From positions 186,001-250,000 of the forward strand of contig JAWPHD010000292.1 of NCBI GenBank assembly GCA_037043455.1: 64,000 nt of DNA. The letters are read 5' to 3'. Every line of letters begins with the position of its first letter. The first letter of the stretch is position 1. Positions 39,001 to 51,000 of the stretch are shown piece after piece. The DNA is from Cyrtodaria siliqua (taxonomy: Eukaryota > Mollusca > Bivalvia > Adapedonta > Hiatellidae). The notes under the pieces are model-generated. The model searched no databases. It saw nothing but the letters and a program-made list of their open reading frames with translations, and was not told where the DNA came from. The position numbers were made by a program, and so were the translations under genes.

Positions 39001-42000
39001 ACCAATACATGTCTTTATTTTTATTGAATATGGCAGCCTCTGAAAGTCGTCAGTTGACTTGTTTGAGTTGTAATACAGGGTTAGAGTCTAATTTATTAAA
39101 AAAAAATATGCTGCTTTGAAAGCCAGAGTGTTTTTTCTCCAAACATATACCTGTCTGAATATGTCCATCAGCATCCAAAATAACAGCTGCATGAATTTGT
39201 ACCACAGCTGATGAATAATATAAGTAATTGCCACAGTGGTATATTACAAAGAAGTTATCCCAGGCTTTCCTATCTGTAAGATATGGTTATAGGAACCATT
39301 TTGTTTTACATTCTAAAACAGGGAATAACGAGAGCTGTCGGATGGTAGCATGCATGCTCGACTTTTCGAGGCCTTGCCTATTTATTGGGCAACAAAGTTG
39401 AACTAGAAGGGTATTCCAAGGAACACTTGTATTGCCTGCCGTGCACTTATTTCAGCAAGTACAATCTAACTATAAAGACAGGGGGAGCCTCCATTCATGA
39501 ATTATGGAGCAGTTGTTTTTTAAAGTGTTAAAAGTGTATGAAAAGGGGCATACATCTGCACTGGATAATTGATAAGGAAGAACTGTATAAAGTTTCATGA
39601 CCATAGGTCAATATTTTGCCAAATTATGAGCTAGGTTAGGTTGCTTGTTGAAATTTCATGAAAAGGGGCTTAACTCTGCCAAAATGAAAGTCAGAGTTAA
39701 TGGACATGTGTAGCAACATTCCTTGGGATAAGATGAAGATGTGTGTGAAGTTTCATGAATATAGGTCACATACTTTACAGACAAAGTGATTCCTAAGTGT
39801 CTGCCATGCTATGCAGGTGACACAAAAAGGGGCATAATTCTGTAAAATTCATAACAGAGTTATGGTACTCGTTTGTACCAGTGCCACTTAAGATAGTGAA
39901 TACATGTGTAAAGTTTCTGTCGAGCAGATTCTGAGATATTAGCTTAACAAAACAAGAAATCGGTAGAACCGATGGATGCTCCCCGAATAAAGTTACACAT
40001 GTGAAATACAATCGGATGGAAAATGTAGGATGAGCTGAACTTACAAGCTTTATTTTTTTTTTAATAATTGCAAAGTCCTGTAACTCCGTCCAATTTTTGT
40101 TTAACCGAAACATCCTGAAAATACGCGCTACTAGAAATAATATTGATACTTCCTATAAAGTTTCATGGATATCAGATGAAAAACAGAGTTGAGCCTTAAC
40201 TCCGGCAAAAATCATTCGACCGGAATGTCTGGAAAATATGCACTACTAGGCACAATACTGATAACTTCATGTGAAGTTTCATGAAAATCAGATGAAAAAC
40301 ATAGGAATTGAGTGGCAGTCCCATAACTATGCCAAAAAAGCATTCAACTGGAACATCCTGACAATATGCACTACTAGGCATCATACTGATACTTCCTGTG
40401 AAGTTTCATGAAAATCGGATGAAAAACATTGGAGTTGAGTGGACAAGCTTTAGAATTGAAAAACTTCAAAGTCCCGTAACTCCGCCAAAAATTATTTAAC
40501 CGGAACCTCTCAACAATATGCACTACTAGACATCATACTGATACTTCCTATAATGTTTCATGAAAATCAGATAAAAAACTTAGGAGTTAAGCTGACATGG
40601 TTTACATCAAAACAACTTCAAAGTCCTGTAACTTGGCAAAAAATCATTCAACCGCAACCTCCTGATAATATGCGCTACTAGACATCATATGATACTGATA
40701 CTTCCTATTAAGTTTCATGAAAATCGAATAAAAAACATAGGAGGAGTTAAGCAGGCAAATGTTTACATTAAAAAAACTTTGTCCCTAACTCCGCCAAAAA
40801 TCATTCAAATGGAACCTCCCCACAATATGCTCTACTAGACATCATACTGATACTTCCTATAAAGTTTCATGAAAATCAGTGAAAAATGTAGGAGGAGTTA
40901 AGCGGACAAGAAAACAGGACAGAGAAGACATATGGACATACATACATATAGACGTACATACGTACATACGGACGGACATGACGGCAACTATATGCTCCCC
41001 CGAATATTTTGAGGAGCATAATAAAAACGTTAACAAAAGAAATTGACTAAGTACAAAAAGGGGCAAAACTTTATCAAAATAGGTTGCAGAGTTATGTGAC
41101 TAATTGTGTTAGCATGTGATGTATTTATACTGAATACACACATGGTTTTATTTTTTACAAAAAGGGGCATAACTTTGTCAAAATAAGTTGCAGAGTTATG
41201 TAACTCGTGCGTGGCATCTATATATAGATAACATGCCACGCACTGAATACATTTGTGAAGTTTTACTGAGTTCTAGTTCTACTTTACCAGGTGGTTTCTG
41301 AAGCAGAAACTAAGTTTAAAAAGAATCAAAACAATTAACATATTTTGTAAAAACTTTATCCTGTCAATGCAACATGAGTTATATGATATAAAAGCATCTC
41401 AGTGTAACAGCTGAGCAGATATAGTGAGAAGAATAAAAGAACAAGTTTGCAAGTACAGAAAAAAAACACCATCAAAAGCAAAACATTGATACTACTTACA
41501 CTGATCAGTATCACATCTGAGAATCTCAATAATGGGTGCCGTACCACTGTCTTGTAACAGGTGCACCAGGTGGGCGTGACTGCACTTCCTGTAATGCAGA
41601 AAACTAAACATGTAACATCATGCAACAGGTGACCAAAGTGGGCGTGACTGCATTCTCTGTAACACACACAACTAAACATGTAACACCTTGTAACAGCTGA
41701 ACCAGGTGGGCATAGCTACATTTCCTGGAACACACACAACTAAACAAGTCACAATTTGTAACAGCTGAACCAGGTGGGCATAGCTACATTACCTGGAACA
41801 CACCAAACTAAACATGTCACAATATGTAACAGCTGAACCAGGTGGGTGTGACTGCACTTCCTGTAATACACACAACTAAACATGTCACAATTTGTAACAG
41901 CTGAACTAGGTGGGCACAGCTACATTTCCTGTAATACACCCAACTAAACATGTCACAATATGTAACAGCTGAACCAGGTGGGTGTGGCTACATTTCCTGT

Positions 42001-45000
42001 AATGCACACAAACATGTAACAATTTGTAACAGCTGAAGTTGTTACATGTTCAGTTGTGTGTGTTACAGGAAATGTAGCAAGGTGTACCAGGTGGCTACAT
42101 TTCCTGTAACACACACAACTGAACTTGTAACAACTTGTAACAGGTGTACCAGGTGGGTGTGACTACATTTCCTGTAACATACACAATTAAACATGTAACA
42201 TCTTGTAACAGGTGAGCCAGGTGGGCATGATTGCACACTCTGTAACACACACAACTAACATGTAACAACTTGTAACATGTGAACCAGGTGGGCATGAGTA
42301 CATTTCCTGTAACACACACACCTAAACATTCAACAACTTGTAACATGTGAACCAGATGGGCATGACTACATTTCCTGTAACACACGCAACTAAACATGTA
42401 ACAATTTGTAACAGCTGAACTAGACGGGCATAGCTACTTTTCCTGTAACACACACAGCTAAACATGGAACACCTTGTAACAGCTGAACCAGGTGGGCATA
42501 GCTACTTTTCCTGTAACACACAAAACTAAACATGTAACACCTTGTAACAGCTGAACCAGATGGGCATAGCTAGATTTCCTTTAACACACACAACTTAACA
42601 TGTAACAATGTGTAACAGCTGTACCAGGTGGGCATAGCTACATTTCCTGTAACACACACAACTAAACATGTAACAACTTGTAAAATGTAAACCAGGCATG
42701 TTCCTAAAGTACTAAAGAATCAGTACCACAACCCAGTTGCAGATTTTTCGACAGAATATTTTAAAACCACTACATGAAACTAGTTTTCTCACCTGATATC
42801 AATACCGTTAAGTTTTATTATAAAGTCGCCAGCTTGTAGTCCGGCTTTCTCCGCTGGGCCATTGACATCAACCGTCTCGATGTAAGCAGGATTACTTCCC
42901 TTGATTACGAGTCCAAAACTACCATTCTCTCGCACAATCTGCAGAGCTCTAAATGGAAAGGTTTAAGACATTATAAATAAGGGTGTGGTATAGTCGAGAG
43001 GTTTGAATGAGAGGTTTGAACGCTCTAGTACTAGTGATCCATGTGTCATGAATTTGACTGCTATCATGAGAATTTGGTATACTTTAAAGGGACACTTTGC
43101 TTTTTCAAATCGCGTTATTCCGTTACTTTTTCTACAATACTTGCATGTCTGTAAATCATTATTACTATTTTCTTACACATTTCATAGCAAACTGTTCTTA
43201 CATGTTACTACATTATTTTTATATTGCACCAGTAATATATTTAAAAGAAAAGTAGAAAATCCCAAAAATCTATTACCTTTTTTTAATTATATGCAAGCAG
43301 GGTTAAGGCAAAAATGATACTGGATTAATAAATCAATTGTTTGTTTGTTTGAATAGTTTTTACATCATTTTTAGTACATGCTGTTTTTCCTGGGTAGAAT
43401 CAGTACTGTATACCTCCTACCATATGTTAGAATCAACACTATCTCATTTGACAAGTCGAGCTCCCTGTGGGATTCGTACTTGCACTGGTGAGAGGAGAGA
43501 AGATTTAGATGCAACGTCTTTACTATCCAGGCCAATTCTTTACTATCCAGGCCACGTAAGTGACAACTTTTTTAAATCAATTTATTTAAGGTGCTTATAA
43601 ATAATTATGTTTGATAAATCTTTCAAGTTATGTTTACTTTAACTCATAATGGACGATACAGACTATGTTAGGTACAAGTCTTATATTACAACTACTTTGC
43701 ATTATTTCACCCAAAGTCAACTCACGTTAGTTGCAACCACAGATTTATTATTGCGGCGGCAATATAGAAATCTTGTTATCGTTCTATCTCCTGTATTTAA
43801 GAACAGTTTGCTGTTGCTTTCAAATGTATTTTGTCAATATGCCATTAATGGTAAAAAGGCGCGATGACGTCATCGTTCCAAGATGGCCGCCTCCATTTAT
43901 GTTCTTTGCAATTTTTCAATAGGTCATCTCTCCTTTATTTTTCTAGGCATTTTGATAATTCTTTCAGCTTTTTTTTATTTTTTTCAGGGTCCTTTCAAAT
44001 AAATTGTGTTTGAAAATAGTGCATCAATCCCTTTAACTAAGAAATACACCATACATGAACATGAAATTTTACAGGGTATGGAGTGAGAAACTCTGTTATA
44101 ATAAATTCCTGCAAGTTTCCCAAGTTGCACTACTGAAGAGGGGCCCCTTTATGCAGGCGGTCAAATTCATTTAATATAATTATGTTGTGCCTCAAGTCCC
44201 TAAATAACCATACCAAACTTGAAATAGAGGTTGTTTTTAGTAAAAAGAGATAACCCCACTGGCAAAATTGCCACCAATCCGCAAATCATTCAACTGGAAC
44301 ACGACAATGATATGCTCAACTAGGCTTGGTAATGATCATCCCTATCAAGTTTCGTTGAAATCTGGCCAGAGGATCAGGAGAACTTAAGTCAGGAAAAAGT
44401 TTGTATTAAAACCTTTAAAGGGCCATAACTCTGCCAAAAATCACTCAATCGAAACACAACAATGATATACGCAACCAAGTTTCGTTGAAAGCCAACCAGT
44501 GGTTGAGGAGAACTTGTCCGGACAAAGTTTGTGTATTAAAGAGTCAAAACTCATTCAACCAGAACACAACAGTGATACGCACAACTACACTTGGTACTGA
44601 TCATTCCTGCCAAGTTTCTGAAATTCAGCTAGGGCATCAGGAAAACTAGTCCGGATAAAGTTTGTGTTTAAGGGGCCACAACTCTTGTCAAAAAGCATTT
44701 AACCGGAACACGGCGATGATGTGCACAACTATGCTTGGTACTGATCATCCTTGCCAAGTTTCATTCAAATCCAGCCAGGGGTTCAGGAGAATTAGTCACT
44801 CTGCCAAAATTCATTCAACTGGAATACAGCAATGACATGCGCAACTAGGCTTGGTATTGATCATCCCAACCAAGATTTGCTGAAATCCGGCCAGGGTATC
44901 TGGAGCACTAGTCAGGACAAAGTTTATGTATAGCTACCTTAAAAGAGCCGCAACTCCAACAAGAATCATTCAAACAGAACACAGCAACAATATGCACAAC

Positions 45001-48000
45001 TAGGCTTAGTACTGATCATTCCTGTCAAGTTTCATCGAAATACAGCCAGAAGTTTAGAAAAACTAGTCCGGATAAAGTCTGTGTGTAAAGGAACATAACT
45101 CTGTCATAAATCATGCAACAGGAACACGGCGATGGCATAAGCAACTAGGCTTTGTACTGAATCATCCCAGCCAAATTGCATTGAAATCCGGCAAGGGATA
45201 CAGGAGAACTAGTCTGTACAAAGTTAGTGTATTAAAACCTTTGAAGGGCCATAACTCTGCCAAAAATCATTAAACCGAAACACGGTGATTACATGAGCAA
45301 CTACACCTGGTACTGATCATCCCTAAATAGTGTATTTGAAATCCGGCCAGGAGTTCAGAAGAGACTAATCTGGACAAAGTTATGTATTAACACCTTTAAA
45401 GGGCCATTACTCCGCCAAAAGTTATTCAACTGGAACACGGCAATGATATGCACAACTAAGCTTGATTCTGATCAACCTTGCCAAGTTTCGATGAAATCCG
45501 GCCAGGGGTTCAGGAGAACTAGTCCGGACAAAGTTCAGGAGAACTAGTCCGGACAAAGTTTGTGTACTAAAGTCTTTAAAGGGCCATAACTCTATCAAAA
45601 TCATTCAACCGGAACACGGTGATGATATGCACAACTAGGCTTGATACTGATCATCCCTGCAAAGTTTTGTTGAAATCCGGTGAAATGAAGCCCTATCGTC
45701 TTAACAAGGCAAAATACAGTATTTTTAACTAAATCAAGGGCCATAACTCTGGTGTTACTAAATGGATCTGGCTGGTTTTCGAAGTTGTCCAAGCTTTTAT
45801 TGATATTAACCCCCTATACAAGTTTGGTAAACATCAAATAATAAATGAAGGTGCTAGAGTGTTCACAAGGCAAAATATGGCATTTTTTAGCAAATCAAGG
45901 GCCATAAATCCAGTGTTACTAATCCGATTTGGCTGGTTTTCAAACCTGTCCATGCTTTCATTGATATTAACAATCTTTGCAAGTTTGGTAAACATCAATT
46001 AATAATTGAAGGTGCTAGAGTGTTCACAAGGCAAAATATGGTATTTTTTCAGTAAATCAAGGGACATAACTCTTGTGAAACTAATCAGATCTGGCTGGTT
46101 TTCGAACTTGTCCGAGCTTTCATTGATATAAAGACCCTGGCAAAGTTTGATAAAGATTCGATTAATTATGAGGATTCAATAGTGTTCACAAGGCTAAAGT
46201 TAACGGACGATGATGACGACGGACGACTGACAACGGAAGACTCGCCATCCAATAAGCTCTGCTGCCAGAAAAGCTAAAAATGAGTATTTAACCCATATAA
46301 TGACATTCAGTGTGACCTTGACCTTTATATTTTAGTATGGTCATGTCGATGTTGTCATGATGAGTATATATTGAAAGTTTGATGAAGAAATATCAAGAAA
46401 TGAGAAAGTTATAGCCAACGTCAAGTTTTTGCAATGGACGGACGGACTGATTATCCCTTTTTTTTGAAAGGGCGACACAAAAAGTGATCCTACACCAAGG
46501 ACAGTCTACCTGTGAAGTTTAAGAGGGTTGGTACAAATCTTGAAGTGTTATCGAGCAGACAAGGTTTTTCATGATTCTGTGTCAAGCTGACCTTCACCTT
46601 TCACCTAGTGGAAGGGACTTTGACCTTTTTACTCCACAACTGGTTAGTATCCTCCTCTTTCCAAAGCCAATTCATCTGTGACATGAGACTGGTTACAAAG
46701 GTTACAGAAACTAATCCGTCAACTAACATCAAAATTATCCTACAAAGCTGTTTATCAAAACTCTATCCAGGTGTTCAGGTCATATAATAATGTATACATG
46801 CTGATTAAAAGTAAAGGTTTATTCATGTTTTCTAAAATACCCATGATTGATTATGCGTAAAATGAATTATGAGTTGGCCTTACTATTTCGATGCTCTAGT
46901 TTTAGGGTTTGGCCTGGCTGGTTTATGAAAGCCGTTAATATTGCATGTGTCTATAGAGTTTGGATTCTCAAAATATGTTAGTTATATATATACCTCATTG
47001 TCAGTAGATTTAAAAACAATGTACATAATTATATTGTAAAATTTGGCTGTTGTTGGCAAGAAAGCTACTTTAAAGAGTTATATTACAGACAATGTCTTTC
47101 ATGATCGGGTCATAGCGACCTTAACCTTGGACATATTGACCAAACAAATCAATAGAGGTCCTCCACTCACCAAGGACTGTTGTCCACTTATTAAGTGGCC
47201 AGGGTAAATAATGTTCATGTCTGATGCCTTAAGACATTATGTCTGGATTTTCCAGTGAATGTTCGCGTTATTACCGTATTATTTATAATGAGAGGGTATA
47301 ATTCATACAATATCAGCTTATCATTGTGTCATTTATAGTTTTTAAGTTTCAGAAAACAAGAGCTGTCGGAGGACTGCACACTCTACTTTTGAGGCCTTGT
47401 CTATTTCTTGGAAAACTAAGGGGCATAATTATGCCTAATTGTATAACACAATTATAGCACAAGTCTCTATGAGTTAATTCTTCACATGATGGTGAATACA
47501 TGTGTAGAAAGACGAAAAACGAACAGACAATCTGGGGTATAAAAATTTAAAAAAGACAAGTTACCCAGGGGCCAACATTCTGTCAAAATAAAAGCATGAG
47601 TCATATAACCAGTTTTATGATGTTGTCTCATGATGCCAAATACATGTGTGAAGTTTCAATTCATTATGTCAAGTCGTTTCCGAGATACAAGCTTTCATAC
47701 AAACTTTCTAACCAGTTTTAACCAGCTTACATAAAAAATGCTAAGCATTTTTTTAAGTATACAAGGGGCCGTAACTTGGTTAAAATAAAAGCATGAATCA
47801 CAGAACTTGGCTCTTTGATGTCGGATGATGCTAAAGACATACGTAAAGTTTCAATCTATTTTATTATACCCCATGTCAATCCCCCATGTTAAATTCCCAT
47901 AGACTGCTATTTAACAATTCGCGCTGTCGTACACTGTTGTAATGTCATACCCTGGCATGACGTCACTGGAGGGCAGCATTTTTTTTAATGTTACCCTCCC

Positions 48001-51000
48001 AATCGCATCATCTCGTAATCAATGTATTTCTAATGATAAAATCCGACGTCACAGCAACTTTATAAACAGATATAGTTTTTTCCCCCATGACCAACGCGTT
48101 ATGTGCAAATGAATCGGTGAGCACTTTATAATTACATATGTATTATGGTATTTATATTTCTAAAATGTTGATGTAATGTGCATTTTTTTTAAAGATATGA
48201 ATAATGTTTTATTGACCATAATGTGTTACTTAAATCACAACTGGTCAATACATAAATAGAAACATCCTCTTTCTTAATAAGGACGAAATGGACCCTTTTT
48301 TACATGTTTCATTTTCCCCAAAAACTTCTTTTTTTTGGTATAATAAAATTAATAGTGCATTCCTGTGAGGGTGACAGTAGATATTGTATTCCTCATGTTG
48401 ACCATATCCTCTGTCACCCTCCAGGGATGCATTATTTATATACTGAAAGGAAAAAGAAACGCATAAACCAAATATCGTCTATACTACACTATTATATACA
48501 CCTAATTCCAAGTAATATTCCGTGTTTCGTACAAATAGGGGCTACAACTGCAGAAAGGACAACTCTGTCATGTAGCAGACATTTTAATCAAAGTATACTT
48601 CGTTACACGAAATTCATAAATGTTGAAGTTTCGCTTGAAAAAGTAAAGCCATTTCAGTATTGTGTTTAATTTTAAGAGATTGCAAGGTTTAATGCCTAAA
48701 TTTGTTCACCTGCTTGAGCCAAATGCGCATTCTGTCGATACTGCAACTTTAATGGGGTAACTATTGGTGTATTCGGTGCTGTTTAAACCTTCTTTCCGAA
48801 AGGACATGCCTAATTTAGCCCTGTACCATTCCATTAGCAGTAGCATATTAAACATAAAATATATAGAGAATAATTAACAGCATATATTTGATACTGAATT
48901 TATGTGACCAGGGAAAAGAGTGGTAATTTGGTTAAAAAAAACGAGTTTGAAGAACGAGTTTTTTTAACCAAATTACCACTTTTTTCCTTGAATGACATTA
49001 ATTCAGTATCAAATTTGTGATACTAAAATTACGTCATTCATAGTTCAATGTAAATTTATGACAGTTATGTAATAAAATATTATAAGCAGGATACCCATTA
49101 TGCGTTTCTTTTTCCTTTCAGTATATAATGTGATGTAGTTTTCGAGACACAAACCTACTTAAAAAACTTTAATCTGAGGGTCACATATGATGATGAGGTG
49201 GTGACAATAGCATTTTTTTCTTTAAATAAGTCGAGCTAAAAATCAAATATTTATTTAAAGCCACTAACACCAGTCAAAAATAATTGTGCATTTAAATATG
49301 CATTTAAATGTGCGGTTACTGGATTTAATGAGAAATAAAGATTAATTGGAGTGTTTTGTGCATGTTAATCTGTGATTTATTGACCACAAAGTCATGCTAC
49401 ATCACTTAATTACACATGCAAGTCCATAAAATGGGTGAATAAAATAACTGTTAAATCAACAAATCAATAATTAGCTGGTCTAACAGCTGGTTAGTGATTG
49501 GCTGGTTTATGAATTAAATGTTTTATGAAAGCAATGGTGTATGGAACCTTTTAATAATCGGCTAGTTTATGGAACCTTTTTCATACCGACTGGTTTATAA
49601 GCTGGTTTTCGAAACAAATTTATATGGAGTATGTGTAAGCCATGATAGGGGTCAAATTGTGGACTTTCGGAAGAAAGCATGAAACTTTGCACGATTATAC
49701 ACAATATAACACCACTCGGTCTATATAAATGTGTAGAGTCATATTTCATGGCAGCATAACAGCATTGCCATACATTGCGTATATACTATATTCATTTATT
49801 TACTATGCACAAAGTTTTAAGCATTTAATTGATTTTAGTAATAACATTTTAACAAACATATGCCATTGAGGCCCTAGAGGGGGCATTTCCTGCTTAAATA
49901 CATTATTAAAGGAGAACATCCTTTTGCTTAATAAAATGAATCTTTTTCACAAATTATATCATTCCACATATTAAAGATGAATGGCCACCCTTTTTGTAGT
50001 ATTATCAATTAACACATTTAACTCTTAAACGTCATATGAACATTTCTTGATACTCCCAGAGCGAAACATATATTTAAAACCGCTACTAAGTTGTATGTAA
50101 AAGTAAGTTATATTTGCATGACGTAGATACTACTTTTACCACTGCAAGACTGCACAGGGAAATGAGGTAAATCTGAATTGTACAGCTGCACAACCGTATT
50201 GCCAGATAATTGATAAATACGTATACCTGTGGATTAATTTACCTGTTCAAAGTTTTCTATGTCATCAAATAGAATCTTATTCTCGCTTTCACAGATATTG
50301 CAATATATGAATTGTAAATATCTATTGTTGTGTATTGATTTGGATTTAAATAAACAAAAACATGTTCATGAAACAAAACATGCCTGGAGAACATTAATGT
50401 TATGAAAAACATTGATTCCTTCACACAATGTTAAGAATATTTCATTTCAATCAATTATCAGTACAAATACTCATTAATTTGCATTAAAACAGCAATACAT
50501 AAACTGTGTATACAAATTATTGTTTAAAAATACATTGTTTATTGAAACATGTAATGTGTTTTGAAGTATTTACCATGCAATTCAGTTAAAGCTGACTCAA
50601 AAAGGTTTTTGTTTGCTCTAATAATATTTAAATCAATTTCAGTCTATGATTAACAAAATTGTACATATTATAATGTTTGTGTAAAAATATTCACTAATAT
50701 AAATCAATGTGAAATATGCTGAGAAATCAATACAGTTATAGTTTAAAAGGTTAACATTATTAGCTCAACTTTTCGAAGAAAATGCAAACTATTCTACTCG
50801 CCACAGTGTACGTATCTGAAATAACCTTTTATATCTCATGAACCATTTAAAGGACATTACACGTGCATTTACTATCTTGGCATAACTCTGTTCTGAATTG
50901 TAACAGAATTGTGCACCTTCTTCAGCTTTAAGTTTCCCAATAAATAAACAAGGCCTAGATCGTCAAGTGCGCTGTCCTCTGACAGGTCTTGTTATATCTT

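Noticed and set aside
41356..42397. Minus-strand frames of 63-107 codons with CYRKCSHAH
   Set aside because: They read through the 68-bp array and exon 3 with intron sequence; only 41500-41588 is accepted as exon.
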